Shown: piece after piece, positions 21,242 through 31,900 of the stretch
Numbering within the stretch: position 1 is the stretch's first letter
How the letters are laid out: every line of letters starts with the position of its first letter
From: Atopsyche davidsoni
Taxonomy: Eukaryota > Arthropoda > Insecta > Trichoptera > Hydrobiosidae
Direction of reading: 5' to 3'
Assembly: GCA_022113835.1 (NCBI GenBank)
Contig: JAILWY010000020.1
Span: 4,402,001-4,466,000 of the forward strand
Length of the DNA: 64,000 nucleotides
Notes under the pieces: generated by a model
The model's database searches: none
What the model saw: only the letters and a program-made list of their open reading frames with translations
What the model was told of the DNA's origin: nothing
Made by a program: the position numbers and the translations under genes

Positions 21242-23359
21242 ATTATATATTTAATCAATATGTTATAATAACGTTTATTTTATTTTTTCCGCAACACTCA
21301 AACAATATTTATAAAATATTGATTTGTTATACTCCATATATAAAAAAATATATATACGATAAGTAAAACATTGCCTATTCATATGTGTGGTGTTTTTTTT
21401 TTTTTTTTTTAATAAAGTCGACGTAAAAACATTATTTAAATTGAAATATTATTAAATGTATTAGAAAAATAATTTAAATAAATAATTTTAATATTCACGT
21501 GTTGTTTTGTATATAAATTATAATATGAAATTAATTTAATAATTTGGCACGCAAGTGTATAGGAATATCTTTCGCTGGTTAGCAACGCAGGTCCAACATC
21601 CTGTCTCCGATCAGCAGGAATGCCGTCTTATTAATCGTCTCGATAGCTCAAGTCCATCGGCCATACGGATACACTACCCATAAAGGAACACCAACTTGTC
21701 GAACCCACCCTCTTCCTTTTCGACGTTTCACTGAACATATTTTTACTTTGGGTCAACTATGGTATTTTAAATTTTCTTATAAAGCCTTAAATCAAACGCC
21801 GCCATTTTTGCACGATGGCTGCCTTAAACATCCAGGCTTCATCTCCATAAAGAAAAACAGAAAAAAATGCATATAAAACACGTATTTAATTACTAAATAT
21901 ACTACGTACAGTCTCAATTATTTAATATATCAGCCTTTGTTTTAAACATTCTCTTTAAACTTTAAGTCTAATTTATTATATTTTTAACTCATCAAAATAT
22001 TAAATAATATTTTTTTAAATTTAATTTGCAGTACCTGAATTTAACAGGCGTTTATATCTAATAGTCTTTTTTGCTAGTAATAATAAATAATAAAAAATAC
22101 TCATTTGCGCATTATTTAATTGCCTAAATATTTAATTTTGATACGTACAAAAAATCATTATGATATATTATTTATTTTAAAATAATAATGATTAATTGCT
22201 CTTGAATGTGTGAAGCATAAATATTTAAGTGAATTATTGTATTTGTAATATTTTTATTCATTATTAATGCCAAGTGTGATACGATCAATTTTTTTTTTAT
22301 ATATTAAGCTCCTGCGTGTTTAAATTTTAGATACGATTTCGTGCGTGAACGTTGATTTTTTAATATTTTTCACCACAGTATAGTTTATTTATTCTTGATA
22401 CGGTCGATTTGCGTGATCTGATAGGTTAGAAATTCCATATCCTGTCAGATCTATCAAACAACAACTCATATAAAGCTTCTACCGGAATATTAACAGAACC
22501 AGTATATATTTTTTGTTGATAAGCCTTGCGTGCGACTTATTCGGTAATTCCTCGCTTGTAACTTTAAATAGCATTAAATGTTTTATTGCTGATATATATA
22601 TGGAAACTCTTTGTTATATATTCTTCTTCTTCTGGTGCCTCTTCTCATATTAAGTAGAGGTGACCGTTTCAACGAATATATCCTATCCTTGGAACTTCGT
22701 TTTTCCAATGCCCCTTTTTTCATCCCCCACAGTGTTTTCTTAGAGTATGCTATCGATTGATTTATAAGGCAATATATTCATTATATACATATAATATTTT
22801 AAGGGGAAATCAATGTAGTACCATGTGTAATACCATAAAAATATTTATACTGAGGTTCGAACGCAAAAATATCATACAAGGAAGGCAGCCGGAGAAATCA
22901 ATAAGGCTGTTGTTTCGACCGCTCTTTTTAATCACCCTGTCGGACTATGCACCTTATTGCACACCCGGAGGCGATCACGTGATGCAGGGTGACTTCTCCC
23001 ACCCTCTTCTCCCCCCTAAGCCTACATGTATGTATAATATAAAACACCCTCCCCAGCTACAAATTAGAAACTAGGGCGCCGATAGAGCCGCCCCTCGTTA
23101 TATTGAAAATGCCTCCGACCGGCACCAATACCCGAGGGGTGTGATATTATATTTCGTGATGATTTATTGCACCACTTGACTTCTGCTGACCATTTTTGAT
23201 GCAATGAAATTGATAAATTAGTACATTTGAAAAATATTTTATTAAATTGTGTTTACTCTAAGTTTTATGAGAAGCAGTAAAATTTTTCTATACGAAAGAA
23301 CAAAGTGAGGTTGTTTTATATTGTTAAGTATATCGTTAAGATATCGTTTAGGTTTAGAC
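21241..23359. other. AT-rich intron with LINE-tail remnants
   Basis: 21640-21870 shows faint likeness to minus-strand reverse transcriptase remnants (CTTCATCTCCATAAAGAAAA at about 21838). 22620-22740 is an inverted LINE 3' tail: TTCTTCTTCTTCTGGTGCCT, then CTTCTCA and TCCAATGCCCC. 22900-23110 is GC-richer without a supported exon. Nothing else recognised. Confidence 0.45.
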
Positions 23360-23751
23360 CACTGGTTCCCAAAGTGTTCAATATCGAAATCGATTTAGCC
23401 CTTCAAGGGGTCGATGACAGCGAAAAATCAAATTGGGGGTCCACATTGGATCCCATTTAAGCAGGTCATCACCAAAATTTAGACATTCCGTAAATACTAT
23501 GCACTTACATAATAATGGTGTTAATCCTGCATTATTGACTATCGCAAGAAGGTTTTTTTTTTATAGGTTTTCCATCTTTATACAACATGGAAAAGGCTTT
23601 CAGTGCAGTTGTCAACCTTCTTACAAAAAAAAAATTGTTATTCAATGTTTACATACCGACATAAAATATGGCGCACCCTGTATATCAGATTTCAAATTAT
23701 GTAAAAATTCAATATTAGGGTCAACGGGACAAAATAGTTTGGGAACCTACG
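23360..23751 (+). mobile_element. hAT miniature element with exact 8-bp target duplication
   Basis: GTTTAGAC stands on both sides (23352-23359 and 23752-23759). The element starts CACTGGTTCCCAAAG and ends TTTGGGAACCTACG, imperfect inverted repeats. At 392 bp it has no transposase. It shares the interior of the 17649 copy, including ATACCGACATAAAATATGGC. An 8-bp duplication is the hallmark of hAT transposition. The ORF at 23433-23786 is a translation of this element. Confidence 0.88.
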
Positions 23752-23794
23752 GTTTAGACCGATTTCTAGAGAGTGGGAGGCTTTAAAGCAGTTG

Positions 23795-23905
23795 TACTAT
23801 TTTCCCCATAGGAAACCATGAACACTGGTTCAGCGCGTGTATGTGCTCGGTGAAGTGATCGCCAACCTTCTCTGGGGCGAGGCGCTCGATGAAGATGATA
23901 CCTGC
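23795..23905 (+). repeat. Family F short repeat, partial copy
   Basis: GGAAACCATGAACACTGGTT, GTGATCGCCAACCTTCTCTG and GCGAGGCGCTCGATGAAGAT align with the 2385 copy. The start of the family is missing. Confidence 0.6.
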
Positions 23906-23944
23906 TTTATTTTATAGAACATGTTATGTTAATAATATGCCATG

Positions 23945-24140
23945 TTGAATTGGCGGCCATTTTGTTTTTATTTTATTCAAATGGCGGGCAGTGCCGATAC
24001 ACTCCGGCGGCAACAATACAATGGCGGCAATCACACTCTGCGACATCCGCCCGCACGCGACAATGGGCACAAAGCCTCGCGAGTCCGCCGGAAGTCGCCC
24101 GCGCCGCTTCCGGTCCCGCCGGAGCCTCCGAAACACGACT
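23945..24140. promoter_or_regulatory. CpG-rich island with repeated ATGGCGGC motifs; possible promoter
   Basis: GGCGGCCATTTTG, AAATGGCGGGC and CAATGGCGGC lie within about 70 bp, followed by CpG-rich sequence (CGCCCGCGCCGCTTCCGG). GCCAT cores are recognised by YY1/Pho-type proteins, and such CpG-rich blocks often are promoters. Open frames run through on both strands (plus 23942-24403, minus 23924-24145), but codon content and lack of splice signals argue against coding. A minus-strand LINE scrap with a TWMRNSRQW reading lies just after (24180-24215). Confidence 0.3.
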
Positions 24141-24403
24141 TTCAATCATTCAACATCATAATATTTTTCAAATATACCACTGACGCGAATTCCGCATCCA
24201 CGTTAGCCTTCTCCATCATTCGGGAACACTGCACTCCTGAACACTTGTTACAACCTTTTTTTTCAAATACGTCACGCTGGCGAAACTCGCTATATCCTCG
24301 TAACAGCATGCCCTCGGTACCGGCACTGAAACGTCGTAAACGTAGAAATCGTAATAACTATACGTTAATGCTTACTTCTGCTCCGTTTATGTGTACAGAT
24401 TAA

Positions 24404-25177
24404 GGGCCTAAAGCCCCAGCATATAAAGCCGTTCAAAAATTTGAGTTCGGATAATCGAACAATGCAAGTATGTTTAATGATCTACGGTCGAACTGAATAT
24501 GTTCAATTCAATGCAAAATTTTGTCCTATCACAGCGTATTTGTGTTTTAAAAAACGCTAGTGCGCACTTTTCATGCCTTTCGCTGAAACATCAACACTAG
24601 CTTTTACAGCAGATAAAGCCGTTCAAAAATCCGAGTTCGGATAATCGAACAATGCAAGTTTGTTTAATGATCTATAGTCAAAGTAAATATGTTCAGTTCA
24701 ATGCAAAATTCTGTCCTATCACAGCGTATTCGTGTTTTAAAAAACGCTAGTGCGCACTTTTCATGTCTTTCGCTGAAACATCAACACTAGCTTTTACAGC
24801 AGATAAAGCCGTTCAAAAATCCGAGTTCGGATAATCGAACAATGCAAGTTTGTTTAATGATCTATAGTCAAAGTAAATATGTTCAGTTCAATGCAAAATT
24901 CTGTCCTATCACAGCGTATTCGTGTTTTTAAAAAACGCTCGTGCGCACTTTTCATGTCTTTCGCTGAAATATCAACACTAGCTTTAACTTAACTTCAATC
25001 GGAAAAACACATATTTATCATATTAATTGTAAATTTATAAGAAATAAAAATATATTTTATTCGGAAGAAGGAATGTATCAAACTTTTTGCATTTAAATTT
25101 TTTCGATTGGTGCAGTGGATTTTTCGCAAAACGGACTAGAAAATGATCAAAAAAACTCGATTATGCAGACTACGCCC
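24404..25177 (+). mobile_element. Family A relative carrying three internal 190-bp tandem units
   Basis: TTAA at 24400-24403 is followed by GGGCCTAAAGCC; the right end reads CAGACTACGCCC followed by TTAA at 25178-25181. The 774-bp element therefore has TTAA borders and a short GGGC/GCCC terminal inversion. The left two thirds are 190-bp direct repeats: ATAAAGCCGTTCAAAAAT at 24423, 24613 and 24803. The right 190 bp (from about 24990) is the 3' end of family A (TTCAATCGGAAAAACACATA, GGTGCAGTGGATTTTTCGCA). The same two modules neighbour each other at 43690-45278. Confidence 0.75.
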
Positions 25178-28100
25178 TTAACTATTCAGTAGTCCATTGA
25201 ATAACAAAATATACTTGTGATTTTTTTTTACGTAGTACGTTTTTGTAACTGCTGATCGAATTTACTTTATCTAAACGAATATGAAAATTAATATTATTAA
25301 AATATTAATGGTTTATAAGTATTTTTATGCTTGCTGGGAGCCGAAAATACAATAAACCGCGATTCTGCAGCTGTCGTGCTTGCTTATTATTTTCGGAGAA
25401 ATCCCGACCAGTCATTTTCTAAATCAGTCCCGGTTTACCTTAGTTTAATATAGAAGCGGTCAGTTTTGTGAGACTTCGCAGCATTCAAGGTTTCGTCTTC
25501 TCCGTGTGCCTCTCCTCAGAGGAGGTCGATGACCATTTCACTGGGCGTATATTTATACTGGACCGAACATTAAATTCGGCTGTACTCCCGAAATGCAAAT
25601 TCTACTGTACATCCGATTTTTCTTTACTATTAATTTTCCCTGCACAATCAACTGCATATATATTTTTTAAAAAAATTATTAAAAATAGTACACTTTACGC
25701 TTTTTTACCATCTTTTTTACCGTGACGTAGTTAATCCATGGTATTTTTATGTATTTCCCTATAAAGTCACATTTTCATGATTGCTTCCTGAAGTAAAAAT
25801 TCTTTCAGCGTTAGTACTTCCTAACTGAGTTATTACAGTAAAAAATAAACTGTTGAATAAATAACGTTGTAGATTAAATAAATATTGAATTTTATCGTTT
25901 CCTGTCTGTAAATAAATTATGTTTATATTTTTTAGTTGAATTGTAAACAATAACGAAGGCCAAAACGTTGCATCTGTCTAGAAAGCCAGTGTATTGCATA
26001 TTATGGTATTATAAGCCATTGTAGAACTATATACTTGCTGTTCTTGATTCCGGAGGGCCTCTATCCAGCCATCATGGCGATGATCATGACGACACCGACA
26101 TAAAAGCCTTCACGGTGGGATACTCATCTGCGTCTTTAACCCTGTTTCATTATTTATTTTGTAAACAATAGTTAGTGTATTCTCACGCGTACGATTACGA
26201 TCTTGCACGAAAGACGACAATTAAACGCTGAGACTTTTCCATCGCATGGCGAAATAGCAAAAATATTTTCATCATCACAGTCAATCCTCGGTTTTAAAAA
26301 TATTAAAAAAAAACTGCATATACGAGCAGTATCTATAAAACCTGGAATAGGGTCACCGAGAGAATCCTCACTTCTGCTTTGAGTCAACTGTGGCTTGATT
26401 GCGTTGAGTGGTCTACTCGTTAACGGAAGTCGTCTATTGCTGATGATGATGATGATGTGTCCTCGAAGAAGACCATGGGTCTGGAGAGGAATGAAGACGA
26501 CCTGGTGGCGAAAAAAATGATGGATTTGCATCATGAGCAGCAGCAAAAAGACATTTGACAAAAGACAAAGACAGCAAAATTTCTTCGCTTCGCTACAGTC
26601 AAAACCAGATATAGGAATTTGGTAGCAAAATTAAAATTCGTTTTATGTATTTTTTTTAAATATAAGGTACATTTAAATAAAAAATTTCGCCTATATTAAA
26701 TATATTATATACACAATGCATGTTTCATTATATACAGCAATGCCATAACTCATAATTCTACGATTCGCACTTTTTTAGCATCGTGCATCATATTTTGAGT
26801 CACACTACACATTGAAAAAATTTCTGAATAAAATATACATTCTTAGAAACCCCGTTTCGCCAAATATTTGTGATCAAATCTTCAAATGGGAATTTTTTTT
26901 AGTTGATGACGTCATCGTACTCAACGAGTGATATTCCGTTCCACTGTGCGGATCAAATGAATTGTCCGCTGTTTATTTCGTATTACAATGGCTACACGCA
27001 CCACTGTGCACTAAAAAAAAAATCGCAAGCCTATGCCCAAGACTCTGCCCAGCCACTGTGAGTGATTTCTGCTCGGCATTCAAGAAACACGACCCAAATC
27101 CCTACAGTCTACGCCTAGACACTGTCCAGCCGCTGTGAGTGATTATTGCTAGCCATTTTTACTATCAACACATTTTTAATTTATATACTCGCATGCGTTA
27201 TTTTTTTTGCCTTGGGCTAGTCGTCAAATTGTCCAATGAGGTCGTCTCTACACAGCGAATAAGCCATTGTCTCCCGGCCTTGGTTTGCATCATCACTTGC
27301 TACACAGCCGCAATCACTCCAACGCTTGCCTTCCTTCATGATTGTTAACATCTGCTATCCACGAAACCTCGATGCTTCTTTTTACATTAAAGATGCTAAT
27401 TTGAGAAGCACAAGCAGTACACAAACACCTTCTCGCTAAACACTCTAGCAGCTCTCAACTCCAACTCCATTAACCGGCTGCACTATACACGGTGTTTCAT
27501 GTCATAAACGAATCAGCAATATAATATATACTACATGCTATGTGCAGCATCAATCGGCACTGAGCAAGCGGCCAGAGCACACGTGTATCTTTAAAATTTT
27601 AATACTTATTTTCATATAAGCTATGACTCAAACCTTGTCGGTCAAATTTGCCTTCCCGCATATATGCGATAAGTATTCATTCTGACGTCATTATTATCAG
27701 CATCATCACCTCAAATGACAATATTAATCATCATGATCATCATCAAAACAAAGCATGGCCTTATCTTCTTCAAGCGTCTCTCCTAGGAAACGAACTCCAT
27801 GTCTGTTTATAGTTTTCTTATGGTGGATTCTTCTACGCAGCAGTTTCGTATTTTAATGCTGCAAATAAAAATAAATTATATTTAATAATAAATTAAATTT
27901 AAAATACACTAAAACAGTTGTATATAACTTCGTGACGTCACGCAACGACCTTCGTTGGTGATCGGCCAGCAACTGACGCAATCTCAAACCATCCTAGGTA
28001 CACACACAGAATTATTTTAAATACCATTATGCTTATTATTATTATAAATATTTCCTATGAATATAATTATAAATCGAAAGTAAAATTAATTACGTAAAAA

Positions 28101-28630
28101 AAAAAAAATACTTCAGTGCTATTTTAGTGATATTTATTTAGCATATTAATCGGTTTTTATATCACATGATACGCTGATTCATTATTATTTACTTATTGTA
28201 TGTTTTATAAATTTATTCACGTCTTCGGATCCGTGTTTTCTTGTACTTTAACGAATTAATTATATTTATATTATTCTGAGACCGCATTCCATCTTACCGG
28301 CGTTAAATGTTACGTCGAGCCTATTCTGGGTATTGGTGTAGTTATTACGTTTATTATATTTGTAGCAAGTCAGAGTAGCTGTATATTTTTGTATGCATAT
28401 GAGCGTTGTCACTCTATGAAGAAGGTTTTTTTTATTAATTGTTTTAATATTTTTATTTAATAAATACACCGATGTGTTGTGACTCATATTTGAACAGTCT
28501 ATACACGAAACAATAATTTATTTAAAAAAAAAAATTTTTTGTGTAGTATGTAAATAATATTGTATGCATAAACAAATTACTTGTGGTAGATTTGCTTGTA
28601 TTGACTTGTTTTTTTTTTGTCTTCCCTCAG
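25178..28630. other. Intron between exons 1a and 2; repeat scraps only
   Basis: 25493-25560 is an inverted LINE/SINE tail (GTGTGCCTCTCCTCAGAGGA, ACCATTTCACTGG). 25715-25770 resembles the minus reverse transcriptase remnant (TTAATCCATGGTATTTT). 27765-27865 is an inverted family F copy (CTTCTTCAAGCGTCTCTCCT, ATGTCTGTTTATAGTTTTCT). A five-unit TGA run (TGATGATGATGATGATG) lies at about 26437. The frame at 26172-26561 (-) is 129 codons but has no domain or splice support. Confidence 0.45.
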
Positions 28631-28798
28631 GTGAGTTGAAGTGCCTGTCGCTACCCCATGGCTCGCGAGCCCCCCGCTCCGCCCCTGAGGGTGTCTGGCC
28701 CCCAGCTGGCCCCCCCGGGGGTGTCTGGCCCCCGGCTGCCCCCCCAGGGTCCCCGGGCTTCCCCCTGACGCCCCTGCCCTCCCCGGGCAGCGACACCG
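28631..28798 (+). CDS. Exon 2: symmetric phase-1 exon coding a Pro-rich segment
   Basis: A long pyrimidine tract and CTTCCCTCAG|GTGAGTTG give a strong acceptor; GACACCG|GTGAGT is a near-consensus donor. The 168-bp exon holds two bases of a split codon, 55 whole codons and one base, so both introns are phase 1 and skipping would keep the frame. The encoded segment starts ELKCLSLPHGSRAPRSAPEG, then has two tandem GVWPPA-PPG repeats, and ends PLTPLPSPGSDT. It is Pro/Gly-rich and likely disordered; PxxP cores could bind SH3-like domains, which is inference. Upstream, exon 1a ends in matching phase. The downstream partner lies beyond the window. A chance GC-rich ORF is possible, but two good splice sites and open frame across them make an exon likelier. 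Confidence 0.7.
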
Positions 28799-28842
28799 GT
28801 GAGTAAGCCTGCCCTCATTCACCACCCCCCACTCACCACCCA

Positions 28843-28918
28843 ACCACCCCTACTTACCCCCCCCACACAACCACCCCCAATAACCACCCCCAATAACCAC
28901 CCCCACCACCACCTCTCA
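28843..28918. repeat. C-run tract just after exon 2
   Basis: At least seven runs of four or more C (CCACCCC, TACCCCCCCC, and CCACCCCCAATAA-type units) stand within 80 bp, starting about 45 bp past the exon 2 donor. The minus strand could form G-quadruplexes. Exon 2 itself has runs of five to seven C. Confidence 0.7.
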
Positions 28919-31900
28919 AGTCAACAACGACTCGAACTATTCTAAGCATATACTACAAAATATAACACCTCCATGTCTTCCACTTAATTTTTTTATATTC
29001 AATACCACAGCAATGCCTACTTGTACAAAGTTTTCTTTTTTATTATTATATTGTAGCACAATATTGAATAATTTTTTTTTGCCTTGATAAATGAATTGTT
29101 GATTTCCATTCGCTTATATACTATATTTTTAGATTCTTTGCTAATCTCTTGTCTTGCACAAATGCTACGCTCTTGAGTGCTAAGCCACGATTCTTCGCTA
29201 TAATTCCGAAGTTTCTTTCTATACTTGGGGTACAGTTTTATATTACAGAATGTGCCCCCCCAGTACCGGGACCGAAACGTAGAAAAATTACAGAGAAAAC
29301 GTGATAGTCATGAACGTAGTGTTCATAATGACAGCAGACGAAAAAACCTGCGAATGCGTTATACTTGCATGGAGAGTATTAATTGAATTATTATAGTATA
29401 TATAATTATAAATAAATATATGCAGTCGTGTATCAATATAAAAAAGTACACTTAATGAAAAATAATAAATAATGTTTCTCGATTTGTTTGGCCGATTTTA
29501 ATATGAATTTTCTGCCAAGAATATTGCATTGATAACGAATCGAATTGCGTTAAATTGAGATTGCCTTCCAGAAGCGAAAGTCTGCCCACACTAAAAAATA
29601 ATTATACCCATTTTTTATTTATTTATTTTCTCGTTTATACTGAAATAACTTCTATTGCGATAAGAAAACATAGGCATTGGAATGATAATCGGTTATCACT
29701 TATAAAACACTGTGAAATATTTACTGCGCCATATTTTTTATCCATCACAATATTTTATATTGATTTACTATTTATTTAAAATTGTACTTTCCACGAACGG
29801 AAGTGCACGTTTATATTTGATTATTTACGCTTAAAATAATTGTAGTATACAGGCATATTGATTTTGCATTCTATCTCTGTACAAGTCAGCATACAAACGC
29901 TCGGGGAATAACGCGACAAGCAAGTGCTTGCCTCTGTCATTTCCACAGCATGCCCAAGTATCGGCGCATATCGACTGCCTCTATCTCCCTGAATAAATTA
30001 CGAACTTATCCGCCATGCTCATGCATATTTCAAGCAGCCTCGGTAACTATGACTGCCTCGCAAGTCCATTTGACTGCTTTCAGCAATTTATAATTTTCTG
30101 CCATCTAGCGTCAAGTAGATTAACCAATGATTTAGCCGCGACGCAATCCTTTACGCCAGTTGCTTGTGAGATGCAGCATTGCGACCACAGATGGCAGTGT
30201 AATATATTTTTTTAATCATATTAGTTTGGGATTCGCTATTCAGGTCAGGCATGGGACAAGTAAATTATAACGCTGTCGTATACATAGACAGACAATAAAT
30301 CAGACCTATTGCTGCATGCGGCACAGATTTGAGCGAGCGATAAGTTGTGTTTTTTTTTTTTTTTTTTTGTTACGCGTGACGCTTTTCGTGATATAATAAA
30401 TAATTTAAAATATTCTTATCTGGACGCTTTGCGAACGCCGCCCGACTCCAGATGGGGGCACCCGCGATAGCGACTTCCGTTTCCCATTTCGTAATATTTA
30501 TTATAAAAGTGTTTATGCGATTCTATAGACGCGCGTGTCCCGACTCGGAAATCATCGGCATCGTATCAACCAATGGTGTTTCGAGGATTCTCCCATAAAG
30601 CCGCATTGCAATCGCCTCGATTTTCGCACGTGTCTAAAGCATCAACTCCATAAAAAAAAAAACAACATTTCGCGAATCACCAGCGAGTTTTCAATGTCAA
30701 AACAGGAAGTTTAAAGTGGCGCAGATTTAACAAACAACCGATCGCCGACCGATTTCCCAAATGATAAATAATTGAACGGTGATTTAATCGCCGTTTTAAT
30801 AACAGGCATTGCACGTCGAGGGTCTTGATTCACCGTCAATTAGTACCTGCCGGCACTCGAGGATGGTGGCGACCGACGAACCCGAAACCTCTTATTTGGA
30901 TTTCATATATAATTTTTTATTTCAGTGGTGTGCGATGAAAGCGTGCAGGGTGATATTTAATTTATAAAAATAATATATTTTAATAATAAAAAAATTTACT
31001 TCGCCACAAAGGTGTGATCATTAAAATTGTAGAGTCTTCTTCAAGTGCGTCTTAAAGTAAACAGATAATTATTTTTTGTATGTCATAATTTCGTTTTCGA
31101 CACAACTGACATTTGGGGCATCCAAAATATCTTTATAAGTGTATAACCCAAGCGCGCGTCTGATAAATGTTCCATCCGTCCCTCGGCCCTTTTTTTTATC
31201 GAAACAAATCCGTTTTGACCTCTCACGCGTCGACATCCCCCCGGGGCGGCCGTCTCCTTCTATTTTTTTAAATTTATTTACCCTCGTTAAGGTGGAATCA
31301 CCCCAGCTTCATCAGACACCTGGAGGCGGCCAGGTAACACGTGCATGGCTTGTCTGATATGTTTTTTTTAATCTGAGGTAGCCCCGCGGGCTCGGGCGGT
31401 CCCGATCGTGGCCACTCGCATCAACTGTGCGTGTAAACGTAATTATGGCTGAATATATATTTTTATTTTTTCAAATGCTTCGTAGCCATGAAGTTCATCC
31501 ACCAGAAGGGCGTTTTTAACCCTCTTGTACGCAATAGCACCTCGCTTTCTAGAAGGCACTTTCAGTGTATCCACCAGCTACCTTGACGAGTGTCAAGGAG
31601 CTTTTGAACCACGTAGCTATTTTTTTGCATGTCGAAAGCTTCTCTGCCCTCTTTCAAGACGCCCTGATGTCTTGAAGCGTGATTTTGATCAAATCTTTTA
31701 GGCTTCTTGCCAGTCCGGACCTGGCGACGCATTCCTGCTGTCGCTTATCTTCCCGACAGGATCAGACCGCTTCCTGAAGCCTCTTTAGTGTCCCCTACGC
31801 ATTGTCCTACTCCTAAAATTTCACGATCATTTCATAACCCATTGTGGTGCTTAATATATCTTTGATGTTTTGGGACTAAGGTTCTTCAGTATTTCATGGT

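Noticed and set aside
23942..24403. 153-codon frame on the plus strand
   Set aside because: Spans a CpG-rich island and then LINE and repeat sequence (FASTLAFS region matches the LINE scrap read in another frame); no acceptor or donor in frame.
24423..24990. CRISPR-like array (also at 39040, 49740 and 63171)
   Set aside because: The units are directly adjoining tandem repeats of 170-210 bp with no short repeats alternating with unique spacers, and the genome is an insect's.
26172..26561. 129-codon frame on the minus strand
   Set aside because: No domain, AT-biased, includes a TGA/TCA microsatellite and no splice context; remains unproven.
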